DNA of 64,000 nucleotides from Amycolatopsis albispora (GCF_003312875.1 NZ_CP015163.1:3286001-3350000), one strand, 5' to 3'; shown: positions 52,612 to 62,468, numbered from the stretch's first letter. Numbers and translations: made by a program. Notes: a model not told the origin generated them from the letters alone.

Positions 52612-53400
52612 TCACAGGTCCGGCAGGCCGAGGTCCAGGTTGGGCGCCTGCAGCCCGCCGTCCACTTCGAGCAGCTTGCCGGTGACGTAGGCGCCGGCCG
52701 GCGAGGTCAGGTAGAGCACCGCGGCCGCGATGTCCTCCGGCTCGCCGAGCCGCCGCAGCGGGGTGGCCTGCTCCATCCGCCCCTTGAGTTCCGGGTTGGC
52801 CGCGACCACCTCGAGCGCGGAGGTCAGCACCGTGCCGACGGCGACCGCGTTCACCCGGATCTTCGGCGCGAGGTCCGCCGCGGCGAGCCGCGTGTAGTGC
52901 GCGAGCGCGGCCTTCGCGGTGCCGTACGCGAGATAACCGCGCCCGGCGACCCGGCCCAGCGCCGAGGAGATGTTGACGACGGCACCGCCGCCGGCCGCCA
53001 GCATCGCCGGGGCCGCGGCGCGGGTCAGCGCGTGCGCGGTCGAAACGTTGAACCGGAAGGCCTCTTCGAGAAAGCGCGGCGAAGTCTCCAGCAACGGCCG
53101 AGGCAGGGTGCCACCGACGTTGTTCACCACGATGTCGAGCCTGCCGAAGGCGCCGGTGGCCGCATCGGCCAGCGCGGCGGCGGCCGCCGGGTCGCTGAGA
53201 TCGGCGGGCACCACCTCTGCCCGGCGGCCCGCGGCTTCGACCTGGGCCGCGATCTCGCGCAACTGGTCCGCGGTGCGGGCGGAGAGCACCACGTCGGCAC
53301 CGGCTTCGGCCAGCGCCACCGCGGTCGCGGCGCCGATGCCACGGCCCGCGCCGGTCACCACGGCGGCCCGTCCGGTCAGCCGGAAGCGGTCGAGGATCAT
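52612..53400 (-). CDS. short-chain dehydrogenase/reductase
   Basis: The 262-residue enzyme has cofactor motif [12 protein letters not shown], catalytic Ser (VNISSALG), Tyr-x-x-x-Lys in [10 protein letters not shown] and the C-terminal GGLQ-type end. It is a classical NAD(P)-dependent SDR. A KstR-like sequence lies 9 bases upstream, hinting at steroid or lipid catabolism. It is divergent from a 2OG dioxygenase gene. Confidence 0.92.
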   Translation of the reverse strand: MILDRFRLTGRAAVVTGAGRGIGAATAVALAEAGADVVLSARTADQLREIAAQVEAAGRRAEVVPADLSDPAAAAALADAATGAFGRLDIVVNNVGGTLPRPLLETSPRFLEEAFRFNVSTAHALTRAAAPAMLAAGGGAVVNISSALGRVAGRGYLAYGTAKAALAHYTRLAAADLAPKIRVNAVAVGTVLTSALEVVAANPELKGRMEQATPLRRLGEPEDIAAAVLYLTSPAGAYVTGKLLEVDGGLQAPNLDLGLPDL

Positions 53401-53408
53401 GGCAAAAC

Positions 53409-53422
53409 TGTAACACGTTCTA
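53409..53422. promoter_or_regulatory. KstR-like motif
   Basis: TGTAACACGTTCTA fits TNNAACNNGTTNNA on both strands. This is the binding motif of KstR, the TetR repressor of cholesterol catabolism in mycobacteria and rhodococci. It lies between the SDR and dioxygenase genes. Motif-only evidence. Confidence 0.5.
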
Positions 53423-53473
53423 CCGATGGGAATTCGGATCTCACGTTCCGCGTCCGGCGAGCGTCTTCGAAGT

Positions 53474-54187
53474 ATGGACAAGTACGCCAAACGTGTCGCC
53501 GCCGCCGACTGGGGTGCGGTGGCCGCCGAACTGGGCGACCTCGGCTGCGCCCTGCTGCCGCGGCTGCTCACCCCGGCCGAGTGCCGCCGGATCGCCGGGC
53601 TGTGGCACGAGACCGACCGCTTCCGCGCGACGATCAACCTGCGCCGCCACCGATTCGGCGACCACGGCGACTACCGCTACTTCGCCGAACCGTTCCCGGA
53701 ACCGGTGGCCGCCCTGCGCGAAGCGCTGTACCCGCGGCTGCTGCCGATCGCCCGCGACTGGTACGCCAAGCTCGGCCGGGACGCGGAATGGCCGGACACC
53801 CTCGGCGAATGGCTGCGCGTCTGCCACGACACCGGGCAGACCCGGCCGACGCCGATCCTGCTGCGCTACGAGACCGGCGGGTGGAACGCGTTGCACCGCG
53901 ACCTCTACGGCGAGAAGGTGTTCCCGCTGCAGGTGGTGCTCAATCTCGACGAACCGGGCGTCGATCACACCGGCGGCGAGTTCCTGCTGGTCGAACAGCG
54001 GCCACGGGCGCAGTCGCGTGGCATGTCGACGCTCATCCCGCAGGGCCACGGCCTGGTGTTCACCACCCGCGACCGGCCGGTGGTCTCCGCGCGCGGCTGG
54101 TCCGCGGCGCCGGTCCGGCACGGGGTTTCCCCGGTGCGCAGCGGGCGACGGCACACGCTCGGCCTGGTCTTCCACGATGCGACCTAG
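53474..54187 (+). CDS. 2OG-Fe(II) oxygenase
   Basis: The 237-residue protein has the Fe ligands HxD (ALHRDLYGE) and a distal His in [20 protein letters not shown] with a 2OG-binding Arg. It hydroxylates or otherwise oxidises a small molecule using 2-oxoglutarate. Length fits the prolyl 4-hydroxylase-like group. The stop overlaps the sigma factor gene (convergent). Confidence 0.85.
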   Translation: MDKYAKRVAAADWGAVAAELGDLGCALLPRLLTPAECRRIAGLWHETDRFRATINLRRHRFGDHGDYRYFAEPFPEPVAALREALYPRLLPIARDWYAKLGRDAEWPDTLGEWLRVCHDTGQTRPTPILLRYETGGWNALHRDLYGEKVFPLQVVLNLDEPGVDHTGGEFLLVEQRPRAQSRGMSTLIPQGHGLVFTTRDRPVVSARGWSAAPVRHGVSPVRSGRRHTLGLVFHDAT

Positions 54188-55149
54188 AGCCACGGCGGCA
54201 GGCTGAACCGGCTGAAGTCGGCGTCCAGGAACGAGACGACCTCGGCGATCCGGTCGCCGCGCACGGCGAGCAGGTCCAGTCCGCAGGGCAGGTAGACGCC
54301 CTGTTCCTCGTCCCACCGGTAGGTGCCGAAGGCGAGCTGGCCGTTCGCCCGCGCGGGCAGGAACCGCCAGTCCCAGCGCAGCGGCCCGGTCGCCAGGAAC
54401 TCCCGGATGTCCGCGCGCCCGGCGTACCAGGCAGTCAGCGGCGGCATGGAGTACCTGGCGTCCTCGGTCAGCATGTCCACAATGGCCTGAAGATCGCCGC
54501 GCTGCCACGCGTCGGCGTACTGGCCGGCGAGCTTGCGGACGCCGTCCGCGCCCAGTTCGGCCAGCGCAGCCCGCTGACTGGTCCGTTGTGGATCGATCGT
54601 CCGGCGGGCCCGCTGGAGCGCGCTGTTGACCGAGGCGACGGTGGTTTCCAGCAACTCGGCGACCTCGTTCGCGGAGAAGTCCAGCACCTCGCGCAGCAGG
54701 AGCACCGCGCGCTGCCGGGCGCCGAGGTGCTGCAACGCCGCGACAAACGCGAGTTCCACGTTCTCCCTGGCCGCGTACTGGGCCTCCGGCCCGAGCCGGT
54801 CGTCCGGATAAGGCTCCAGCCAGGCAATTTCGGTCTCCGGCGCGCCGGGCCCGAGATCGGCGGGCAGCTCGCGGCGGCCACGGCGCTCGATCGTGGTCAG
54901 GCAGCGGTTCGTGGCGATCTTGTACAACCAGGCGCGGATCGTGCCGCGGGCCGCGTCGAACTTCGGCAGCGCGCGCCAGGCCCGTACCAGGGTCTCCTGC
55001 AGGGCGTCCTCGGCGTCGTGCACCGAGCCGAGCATGCGGTAACAATGCGCTTGCAGCTCGTCACAAAAGGGATCGACGAGCCCGCGGAAAGCATCCTGAT
55101 CGCCGGCGCGCGCGGCTGCGATCAACTGCTCGACGGACTCCCCCGGCAT
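54184..55149 (-). CDS. ECF sigma factor with SnoaL-like tail
   Basis: The 321-residue protein has sigma region 2 ([35 protein letters not shown]), region 4 ([32 protein letters not shown]) and a SnoaL-like C-terminus ([26 protein letters not shown]). The tail replaces or adds to anti-sigma control in SigG/SigJ-type factors. ATG 55149. No anti-sigma gene adjacent. Targets unknown. Confidence 0.93.
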   Translation of the reverse strand: MPGESVEQLIAAARAGDQDAFRGLVDPFCDELQAHCYRMLGSVHDAEDALQETLVRAWRALPKFDAARGTIRAWLYKIATNRCLTTIERRGRRELPADLGPGAPETEIAWLEPYPDDRLGPEAQYAARENVELAFVAALQHLGARQRAVLLLREVLDFSANEVAELLETTVASVNSALQRARRTIDPQRTSQRAALAELGADGVRKLAGQYADAWQRGDLQAIVDMLTEDARYSMPPLTAWYAGRADIREFLATGPLRWDWRFLPARANGQLAFGTYRWDEEQGVYLPCGLDLLAVRGDRIAEVVSFLDADFSRFSLPPWL

Positions 55150-55208
55150 GGCCGAATCCTACGCCAGGGCAGAAATACCGCCACCATTCGTCGTATTACC
55201 GGTGTTAT

Positions 55209-55541
55209 TCACGGCGCGGCGAGCGGGGCTGGCATCCACTCAGCGAAATCGTCGGCCTCCTCCCGCAGCCGCGCCTCGGCGCCGGAAAGCCACTCGACCG
55301 ACTCCCACGATTTCACCGTGAACCCGGCGTCGGCCAGCACCTCCACGAACGCCTGACCAGCAAGTTCCAGCGCCGGGTAAGGATTGTCGTCGGTGCGGGA
55401 AGCGACGCCGAAGCGGTGCTCGCGCACCGCCACCGCGATCAGGTCCGCGCCGTACATCCGCTCGGCCAGCGCCACGGCTTCGGGCTCGCCAAGGGGCCGG
55501 TCCAGCATGCCGAAGAGCCTGGTGACATTCCGGGACGCCAT
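55209..55541 (-). CDS. small conserved protein, paralogue B
   Basis: The 110-residue protein aligns along its length with the product at 29779: AERMYGADLIAVAVREHRFGVASRT, PYPALELAGQAF, SWESVEWLSGAE. The shared blocks give high identity without gaps in the core. Function unknown. It precedes a 424-base gap. Confidence 0.8.
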   Translation of the reverse strand: MASRNVTRLFGMLDRPLGEPEAVALAERMYGADLIAVAVREHRFGVASRTDDNPYPALELAGQAFVEVLADAGFTVKSWESVEWLSGAEARLREEADDFAEWMPAPLAAP

Positions 55542-55965
55542 GCATCGAAGAATACCGTCGAATTCGGGCCGGATCGACGATTCACCCTGTCGCCGAATTC
55601 GCCGGGGCCAAACCGTCCAGCCAGTTGAAGCGGAATATCATCGGGTGAACTGCTCCGTTCGGCTCAGCACCCCTTGCACGGTGCCGCGCATACCGCCATT
55701 CGCGTGATCACCAAGGGCGGCAACGTCCGCGGCACTCGGCATTCCGCCGTCCGATGAGGACAGAAGTGCTCGTCCTCCTGCCGACGAGCATTCCGATCAG
55801 GACTCTCCGGCGCCATTCCAGTGCCACCGCACCAAATACCCGATCACCGCAGCGAAGCCGAGCCCGCGATGGTCCACACGCACCTGACGCCATTCGCCGC
55901 ACTCTGCAGCAAGCCGGAGCACAAGACGCCACTCAGCTCCCCGCCCTGAACACCACCAACAGCCG
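55542..55965. other. non-coding gap
   Basis: I see no gene or clear regulatory element here. Only short frames with poor composition occur. Confidence 0.4.
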
Positions 55966-56547
55966 TCAGGCCTTCATCGATTCGAGCATCCGGGTCAGCG
56001 CGGCCACGGTGTCCGCGAGGTCGCGGGCCGGTTCGGCCGAGCCCGCCAGCCAGGCGGCGGCCTCGTTCATCGCGCCGGAGAGCAGGTGCGCGAGCGGGGC
56101 CACCGGCTGCCGGACCAGCACACCGTCGTCGATCAGCCGGGTGAGCGCCTCGGCGAGGTGCCGCATCGACGCGGTCGCGTCGAGTTCACGCCAGGTCTCC
56201 CAGCCGAGCACCGCGGGCGCGTCGACCAGCATGATGCGCTGGATCTCCGGCTCGGTGGTCACGGTGAGGAACGCGGTGCAGCCCGCCACCAGCTGCGTCC
56301 AGGGATCGGCGTCCGGCGCCGCTTTGTCCACCCGGGCGGCCACCTCCGCGTGCACCTCCTCCAGCACCGCGCGGAAGAGCTGGTCCTTGCCGGTGAAGTA
56401 GTGGTAGAGCGCGCCCTTGGACACCCCGGCGGCGTTGACGATCTCGGCCAGGCTCACCTGGCCGTAGCCCTTCGCCGCAAAAAGTTCGCGTGCCACCGCG
56501 ACGAGGTTGCGGGTGGTCTCCTCGCGCTGCTGCGCCTTCGTCGGCAT
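55966..56547 (-). CDS. TetR-family repressor
   Basis: The 193-residue protein has a TetR HTH ([38 protein letters not shown] split over helices 1-3, [14 protein letters not shown]) and a TetR_C-like helical domain. ATG 56547 or 56553. It diverges from a VOC gene; a large inverted repeat covers the shared promoter. Confidence 0.92.
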   Translation of the reverse strand: MPTKAQQREETTRNLVAVARELFAAKGYGQVSLAEIVNAAGVSKGALYHYFTGKDQLFRAVLEEVHAEVAARVDKAAPDADPWTQLVAGCTAFLTVTTEPEIQRIMLVDAPAVLGWETWRELDATASMRHLAEALTRLIDDGVLVRQPVAPLAHLLSGAMNEAAAWLAGSAEPARDLADTVAALTRMLESMKA

Positions 56548-56561
56548 GGACAAGATCCTAG

Positions 56562-56611
56562 TTGACGTACCGGCGGTCGGTATCTATCTTTCACATACCG
56601 ACCGCCGGTAC
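56562..56611. promoter_or_regulatory. TetR operator pair over the VOC promoter
   Basis: GTACCGGCGGTCGGTAT (56567-56583) faces a perfect 17-bp mirror (56595-56611) across 11 bases. Each arm is itself TACCG-N5-CGGTA. The promoter TTGACG (56562-56567), N17, TATCTT (56585-56590) lies within, so binding would block it. Confidence 0.72.
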
Positions 56612-56629
56612 GTATCTGAGGGAGCCGTT

Positions 56630-57049
56630 GTGAAACTGTCCAGCTTCTACCCCGTCATCTGCGCCGACGCCGCGACCGTGGCCGCCACCCGCGACTTCTA
56701 CGTCGAGCACTTCGGCTTCGAAGTCACCTTCGACTCGGGCTGGTACGTCAGCCTGCGTCGCGGCTCGTACGAACTCGGCATCGTCGACCACACGCACCCG
56801 TCAGTGCCGGAAGGCAGCCGCAGACCGGTTGCCGGGCTGATCCTGAACTTCGAGGTCGACGACGTGGACGCCGAGCACCGGCACCTGGTCGAGGAGGCCG
56901 GGCTGCCCCTGGCGCAGCCGCTGCGCAGCGAGGAATTCGGCCAGCGGCACTTCATCGTGACCGATCCGGCTGGCGTGCTCGTCGACGTGATCACCGAGAT
57001 CGAGCCGTCGGCCGAATACGCCGTCGATTTCGCCGACGTCACCAGCTGA
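56630..57049 (+). CDS. VOC-superfamily (glyoxalase/dioxygenase-like) protein
   Basis: The 139-residue protein has two beta-alpha-beta-beta units: [33 protein letters not shown] and [22 protein letters not shown], ending [17 protein letters not shown] with Glu ligand. GTG 56630 follows GAGGGAG. It probably binds or detoxifies a small molecule that is the TetR ligand. No partner gene. Confidence 0.88.
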   Translation: MKLSSFYPVICADAATVAATRDFYVEHFGFEVTFDSGWYVSLRRGSYELGIVDHTHPSVPEGSRRPVAGLILNFEVDDVDAEHRHLVEEAGLPLAQPLRSEEFGQRHFIVTDPAGVLVDVITEIEPSAEYAVDFADVTS

Positions 57050-57089
57050 GCGGCGGGAACCCGGCGGGCGCCCCCGGCGTCGATCAGGC

Positions 57090-58622
57090 ATGCCAGGTGA
57101 GACCTTCGGGCCGTACCGCATCGAGGAACTGCTCGGGCGCGGCGGCATGGGCGAGGTGCATCGCGCCTACGACACCACCCACGACCGGGTCGTCGCGCTG
57201 AAGCGGCTGTCCGCGTCGGCCGGCGGCGACCCCGGCTTCCGCGCCCGGTTCCGGCGCGAATCGCGGATCGTCGCGCGGCTGCGCGAACCGCACGTCATCC
57301 CGATCCACGCCTACGGCGAAATCGACGGGCGCCTCTACCTGGACATGCGCCTGGTCGAAGGGCCGGACCTGAAGGAACTCACCGACACGGGCCCGCTGGC
57401 GCCGGCGCGGGCTGTGCGGATCGTCGAGCAGGTGGCGAGCGCACTGGACGCCGCGCACGCCGACGGACTCGTGCACCGCGACGTCAAACCGTCGAACATC
57501 CTGGTCGCGCCCGGTGACTTCGTCTACCTGGCCGACTTCGGCATCGCCCGCAGCTCGTCCCCCACGGCGACGGCGATCACCGCGTCCGGTGCGGTGGTCG
57601 GCACGCTCGACTACATGGCGCCCGAGCGGTTCGGCGAGGGCACCGTCGACGGCCGCGCCGACGTCTACGCGCTCGCGTGCGTGCTCTACACTAACCTGAC
57701 CGGGCGGCGTCCGTTCGCCGTCGAAGGCACAGCCGCGCAGATCTGGGCGCACCTGCAGGAACCACCACCGCGCGCGTCGCGGTGGAACCCGTCGATTCCG
57801 CCGACGCTCGACGAAGTGATCATCCGCGGCATGGCGAAGGAACCGGACCAGCGCTTCCCCACCGCGGGCGCCTTGGCCACCGCAGCCAAGGCCGCACTCG
57901 ATCAGCCGGTCATGCCTCCTCGCTCACCCCGCCGTCGGCCGACACTGCCGGCCGGGCTCGCGGTGCTCGTCATCGCCTCGGTCGTGTCCGCCCTCCTGCT
58001 CTTCCGAAGCGACGGCTCCCTGGTTACCGGCACCGCGATCGCCGGTGCGACCTCGTCCGCACCCACGCCATCAGGCCCCTCAGCTCCGTCGACTCCGTCG
58101 ACGCCCTCCTCTCCCAGCACTCCACCGTCGTCGACCACCACGGTGAACGCCGACCTCCTGGACCTGCTTCCCGCCGTCTACCACGGCAATCCCTCCTGCC
58201 ACGTAGTCGAAAAAGCCGACGGCGCACTGTCCACGGCCACCTGCACGCAAGCCAACCAGAGGCATCCGACATTTTCGGCGCCCGCGGAAGCCACCTTCCA
58301 CCTGTTCGCCGATCGGGCGAGCCAGGACGCCTTCTTCCGGAAGCTGGTGACCGACCGGAACATCCCACGCCACGACGAGCACGGCGGCTGCCGGCCGCGC
58401 ACGCAGGAGACGCACTACGCGCTGTACTACCGGGACACCGGCGGCCCGCTCCCCGGCGATTTCACCACCTGCTTCGACGAAGCGGGCGCCGGGCAGGTGT
58501 GGTGGGTGGACACCCGCACCCTGACCATCGGTGCACTTATCGCGCCCGGCCAGACCAGCGCCGACGCACTTGAACAGCTGGACACGTGGTGGAACACCAT
58601 GATCCTGGCAACACTGAACTGA
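57090..58622 (+). CDS. receptor-type Ser/Thr protein kinase
   Basis: The 510-residue protein has kinase motifs GRGGMGEVHRA, VALKRL, HRDVKPSNI and DFGIA, then APERF. A membrane helix (LPAGLAVLVIASVVSALLLF, about 283-302) leads through a Ser/Thr/Pro-rich stalk to an extracellular domain of about 165 residues with four Cys (PSCHV, ATCTQ, GGCRPR, TTCFDE), probably disulfide-bonded. There are no PASTA repeats. ATG 57090. The ligand is unknown. Confidence 0.93.
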   Translation: MPGETFGPYRIEELLGRGGMGEVHRAYDTTHDRVVALKRLSASAGGDPGFRARFRRESRIVARLREPHVIPIHAYGEIDGRLYLDMRLVEGPDLKELTDTGPLAPARAVRIVEQVASALDAAHADGLVHRDVKPSNILVAPGDFVYLADFGIARSSSPTATAITASGAVVGTLDYMAPERFGEGTVDGRADVYALACVLYTNLTGRRPFAVEGTAAQIWAHLQEPPPRASRWNPSIPPTLDEVIIRGMAKEPDQRFPTAGALATAAKAALDQPVMPPRSPRRRPTLPAGLAVLVIASVVSALLLFRSDGSLVTGTAIAGATSSAPTPSGPSAPSTPSTPSSPSTPPSSTTTVNADLLDLLPAVYHGNPSCHVVEKADGALSTATCTQANQRHPTFSAPAEATFHLFADRASQDAFFRKLVTDRNIPRHDEHGGCRPRTQETHYALYYRDTGGPLPGDFTTCFDEAGAGQVWWVDTRTLTIGALIAPGQTSADALEQLDTWWNTMILATLN

Positions 58623-58690
58623 CCCGCCCGGCGGCGGCCACGACGCCATCTCCACAATGGGGACAAATCCCCCACCGAAGGGAGCGCTTC

Positions 58691-59017
58691 GTGCTCACCA
58701 GTCCCGCCGGACGGTTCCGCCTGCTCGCCCTGGCCGAGGCGGTGTCCTGGGCCGGCCTGCTGATCGGCATGCTCTTCAAGTACGTGGTCGTCGGCAACGA
58801 GATCGGCGTGAAGATCTTCGGCCCGATCCACGGCGTCATCTTCGTCGGCTACGTGATCGTCGCGCTCCTGGTGCGCGAGTCGCTGCGCTGGGACGCCCGC
58901 ACCACCGTGCTCGCGCTGGTCGCCAGCATCCCGCCGTTCGGCACCGTGCTGTTCGAACGCTGGGACGCCCGCACCGGGCGCCTGGAGCGCTCAGCCGAGC
59001 CCGTCGCGAGCCAGTAG
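58691..59017 (+). CDS. DUF3817 membrane protein
   Basis: The 108-residue protein starts at GTG 58691 (GAAGGGAG upstream). Three membrane segments: LAEAVSWAGLLIGMLFKYVV, GPIHGVIFVGYVIVALLV, VLALVASIPPFGTVLFERW. DUF3817 proteins are small unassigned membrane proteins common in actinobacteria. The 3' end overlaps the convergent response regulator by 27 bases. Confidence 0.9.
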   Translation: MLTSPAGRFRLLALAEAVSWAGLLIGMLFKYVVVGNEIGVKIFGPIHGVIFVGYVIVALLVRESLRWDARTTVLALVASIPPFGTVLFERWDARTGRLERSAEPVASQ

Positions 59018-59623
59018 GGCCGCCTGCACCCGGTTCGCACAGTCCAGTTTGGACAGGATGCGGCTGACGTAGGTCTTGATGGTGGCCTCGCTCATGTGCA
59101 CCTTGGCGCCGATGTCGGCGTTCGACAGGCCTTCGGCGAGCAGCCCGAGCACCTCCGCTTCCCGCGGGGAGAGCGCGGCCAAGCGCGCGGCCGCGCTCTC
59201 CCGGCGACCGTCGTCGCCGGTGCCGACCATGTCCAGCACCAGCCGCGCCACTTCGGGCGAGAGGTAGGCCTTCCCCGCGTGCGCCGCGTGAACGGCCCGG
59301 ATCAGCTCGTCCGGCGTGCAGTTCTTCAACACGAACCCGGCGACCTGCTGCCGGATCGCCCGGCGAACATTCGGTTCGACGCCGAAAGCGGTCAGGATGA
59401 CCACGGGCACGCCGGGCAGCTCCCGCACGGCCGACAACCCGTCGAGCTCGGGCATGTTCAGGTCGAGTACAGCGACGTCAACTCGGTGCGCCCGCGCGAG
59501 TTCGACCGCCGTACGCCCGTCAGCGGCCTCGGCGACCACTTCGATCCCGGCGTCGGATTCGAGCACCGTCCGGATACCGGCGGTGATCAGCGGCTCGTCG
59601 TCCGCGATCAGGACCCGGATCAT
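58991..59623 (-). CDS. LuxR/NarL-type response regulator
   Basis: The 210-residue protein has a receiver domain (VLIADDEPLITAGI, phospho-Asp in VAVLDLNMPELDG, FVLKNCTP) and a LuxR HTH (LSPREAEVLGLLAEGLSNADIGAKVHMSEATIKTYV). It is the partner of the kinase upstream (stop/start overlap, ATGA). Probably controls the ABC transporter next door. Confidence 0.94.
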   Translation of the reverse strand: MIRVLIADDEPLITAGIRTVLESDAGIEVVAEAADGRTAVELARAHRVDVAVLDLNMPELDGLSAVRELPGVPVVILTAFGVEPNVRRAIRQQVAGFVLKNCTPDELIRAVHAAHAGKAYLSPEVARLVLDMVGTGDDGRRESAAARLAALSPREAEVLGLLAEGLSNADIGAKVHMSEATIKTYVSRILSKLDCANRVQAALLARDGLG

Positions 59624-60777
59624 CCCGCGACTCCAAAGGCGCTCGCCGGGCCGACCATGGCCACCATCGAGACCACGGCGAGTACCAGCGCGGCCACGCG
59701 CACCCGGCCCAGCGATCGCGGCTCGGCCTCCTGCTTCACTGGGGCGGGCAGCATCGCCGTCAACCTGAACTCCTTGTCCGACCGCTCGTGGTGCACCAGC
59801 CCACCGGCCAACGCGACGCGCTCCGCCAGCCCGGCCAGCCCGTGCCTGCCGGTGTTCTCGGCTGCGCTCGACAGTTCGTTGCGGACGCTCACCAGCAAGG
59901 CGTCGTCCTCCCAGCGCAACGACACCTGAACCTCGGCGCCAGGTGCGTGCTTGGCCGCGTTGGTCAGCCCTTCCTCGACCACGCGGTAGGCCGCCTGCTC
60001 GACCTCCGGCTCCACTTGCCTGGCCTCACCCTCGTCGCGCAACTCCACCCGCATCCCCGCCGCGCGGAATTCGTCAGCAAGACCGACGATCTCCGCCAAC
60101 CGCGGCTCACGGCCTTCGACCTCACCCGGGCGGCGCAAGGTACCGACCAGCTCGTGCAGCTCGGCGGTGGCCTGGCGCGCGATCCCGGCCAGGCGGCGCA
60201 CCGCCTCACGGTCTGGTGCCCCACCGACCTCCAACGCGGCGGCCTGCACCGACAACAGCCCGAGGCGATGCCCGAGGGAATCGTGCATATCCCGGGCTAT
60301 TCGGAGGCGTTCGGTGAGCCGTTCCCGCTCGGCCAGCAGGTCGCGCTCGGCACGGAGCCGGCGATTGTGCTCGTCGAGCGCGGCGACGAGCTGCCGATGC
60401 TGCGCGAAGTACCGGCCGACCACCATCGGCGACGCCACCAGCACAACCACCTTCGGCACCAGCTGCGGGCCCGCCGCCACCTGCACACCCAGATAGACCG
60501 CCGCCGCCAGGCCAACCGTCAGGTAGTCCCGCCGCGAACCAGCCTGCTGACCGGCGCGATAGCTCGTGCACAACAGGAGCGCATAGCCACCACCGGTGAG
60601 GCACGCCAGCACCGCCGCCACGGCGAACCCCGCCACAGCTCGGCGCCACAGCAGAAGCAGCGCGATCGCACCGGCGAACAACGGCGCTGCCCACCAGCCC
60701 GCACCAGCCACCCGGTCCGGCGCCAGCCAGACCACGTCCACCAGCACGGCGATCACGGCTATCACCACTCGGCCCAT
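59620..60777 (-). CDS. sensor histidine kinase
   Basis: The 385-residue kinase has about five N-terminal membrane helices, the HisKA_3 box RLRIARDMHDSLGHRLGLLSV, N-box EEGLTNAAKHA and G-box GRHGLAGLAERVALAGG. An unusual extra membrane helix ends the protein (VRVAALVLAVVSMVAMVGPAS), placing the C-terminus across the membrane. It should act on the LuxR-type regulator. Divergent from the ABC operon. Confidence 0.92.
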   Translation of the reverse strand: MGRVVIAVIAVLVDVVWLAPDRVAGAGWWAAPLFAGAIALLLLWRRAVAGFAVAAVLACLTGGGYALLLCTSYRAGQQAGSRRDYLTVGLAAAVYLGVQVAAGPQLVPKVVVLVASPMVVGRYFAQHRQLVAALDEHNRRLRAERDLLAERERLTERLRIARDMHDSLGHRLGLLSVQAAALEVGGAPDREAVRRLAGIARQATAELHELVGTLRRPGEVEGREPRLAEIVGLADEFRAAGMRVELRDEGEARQVEPEVEQAAYRVVEEGLTNAAKHAPGAEVQVSLRWEDDALLVSVRNELSSAAENTGRHGLAGLAERVALAGGLVHHERSDKEFRLTAMLPAPVKQEAEPRSLGRVRVAALVLAVVSMVAMVGPASAFGVAG

Positions 60778-60861
60778 GCGGTGAGGCTAACGACTTTGGT
60801 GAACACCGGGAGCGACCTTCGAGGACAGCGGCGACCGTGCCGCCGTTCCTAGCCTGCGAGC

Positions 60862-61764
60862 GTGATCGAAGTGCGTGAACTGAGCAAACGCTACGGCCGG
60901 GCGACCGCGGTCGACAACCTGTCCTTCACGGTGCGGCCCGGCGCTGTCACCGGTTTCCTGGGACCGAACGGCGCCGGGAAGTCCACCACCATGCGAATCG
61001 TGCTGGGGCTGGACGCACCCGACACCGGCGAGGCACTCGTCGGCGGCCGCCGGTACGCAACCCTGCGGCGGCCGATGTCCGAAGTAGGTGCCCTGCTCGA
61101 CGCGAACGCGGTTCATGGTGGTCGCAGCGCCTACGACCACCTGCTTTCCCTCGCATTGACAAACGGCATCGGCCCGGCGCGGGTGCGCGAAGTACTGGAA
61201 CAGGTCGGTCTGAGCGACGTGGCTCGGAAGCGTGCCGGCAAGTTCTCGCTGGGCATGAAGCAACGGCTGGGACTCGCCGCCACCTTGCTCGGCGACCCCG
61301 CCGTCCTGCTGCTCGACGAACCGGTCAACGGCCTGGATCCCGATGGGGTGCGCTGGATCCGCGAACTGCTGCGGTCGCTGGCCGCCGACGGCCGAACCGT
61401 GCTGGTGTCGAGCCACCTGATGAGCGAGATGGCCCTCACCGCCGATCGCCTCATCGTCATCGGCCGCGGACGCCTGATCGCCGACACCTCCGTTCGTGAA
61501 CTCGAGGCACGTTTCCAGCGCGGCGTTTTCGTCCGCTCCCCACGCGCTCTCGAGTTGACAGACGCCCTCCGAAACGCCGGTGCCGAGGTCGTCAAGGAAA
61601 GCGACGAAGCACTGTCTGTGCACGGAATGGGCGTTGACGGCATCGGAGAAATAGCCGCCGCACGCAGCATCCCGGTGTACGAGGTCATGCCCCGCAGCGC
61701 GTCGCTGGAAGAGGCGTACCTGGAGCTGACCGCGGACAGCGTCGACTACCGGGCGGCGCGATGA
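60862..61764 (+). CDS. ABC transporter ATP-binding protein
   Basis: The 300-residue ATPase has Walker A GPNGAGKST, signature FSLGMKQRLGLAATLL, Walker B VLLLDEPVNGLDPDG and switch His in VLVSSHLMSE. The C-terminal tail (residues 210-300) is typical of bacitracin/antibiotic-type exporters. GTG 60862. Coupled to the first permease (ATGA). With its kinase/regulator it looks like a drug- or peptide-responsive exporter. Confidence 0.95.
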   Translation: MIEVRELSKRYGRATAVDNLSFTVRPGAVTGFLGPNGAGKSTTMRIVLGLDAPDTGEALVGGRRYATLRRPMSEVGALLDANAVHGGRSAYDHLLSLALTNGIGPARVREVLEQVGLSDVARKRAGKFSLGMKQRLGLAATLLGDPAVLLLDEPVNGLDPDGVRWIRELLRSLAADGRTVLVSSHLMSEMALTADRLIVIGRGRLIADTSVRELEARFQRGVFVRSPRALELTDALRNAGAEVVKESDEALSVHGMGVDGIGEIAAARSIPVYEVMPRSASLEEAYLELTADSVDYRAAR

Positions 61765-62468
61765 CCGCGGCACTGGCCGCCGAATGGCACAAACTCCGTT
61801 CAGTGCGGTCGACCCAGTACGTGCTCGGCATGGTGTTGTGCAGTGTGGTCGTCGGCGCGGTCCTTGCCTGGGCGTGGGGACGGACGTGGGATTCGATGAC
61901 GATCGAACGCCGCAGTTCGTTGTCGGATGGTTCCATCGAGGAGACCCTGCTTCCCGTTCTCCAGCTCTGCCTGGGCATTCTCGGGTCACTCACCATCACC
62001 GCCGAATATGCGACCGGCCTGATCCGGACCACCCTCACCGTGCTACCGCGCCGGACTTCTGTCTTCACGGCAAAGGCAATCACAATCAGTGCCTTGTCGC
62101 TCGTCGCAGGCATCGGCGCAACCTTCGCCATCCACCTGATCAGCAAGGCGATATTCGGCGACCGTGACTTCCCCGGCTACCACGATCTGGCCAGCGAAGC
62201 ACCTGGTTTGCTCGGCGCCGGAACAACGGTCGGGTTGGTGGCGTTGATCGGTCTCGGTGCCGGAACAGTGCTGCGATCCACGGCCGGTGCTGTTTCCCTC
62301 CTTGTGCTGTTGTTGTTCGTCTTGCCGATGATCAGCGGGTTCCTGCCGGAGCCGTGGCGTGAACGAATCAGTTCGACCTTGCTGACCAATCCAGCTAGCG
62401 CGCTCGGGCTGGCCGTCGTGTTTTTGGCCGTCGCCACCGTGCTGATCCACCGGAGGGATGTCGGATGA
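61761..62468 (+). CDS. ABC-2 type permease
   Basis: The 235-residue protein begins AEWHKLRSVRSTQYVL, the common ABC-2 start, and has six hydrophobic segments (MVLCSVVVGAVLAWAW to ALGLAVVFLAVATVLI). It forms the membrane channel with the ATPase. Overlaps the next permease (ATGA). Confidence 0.9.
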   Translation: MTAALAAEWHKLRSVRSTQYVLGMVLCSVVVGAVLAWAWGRTWDSMTIERRSSLSDGSIEETLLPVLQLCLGILGSLTITAEYATGLIRTTLTVLPRRTSVFTAKAITISALSLVAGIGATFAIHLISKAIFGDRDFPGYHDLASEAPGLLGAGTTVGLVALIGLGAGTVLRSTAGAVSLLVLLLFVLPMISGFLPEPWRERISSTLLTNPASALGLAVVFLAVATVLIHRRDVG

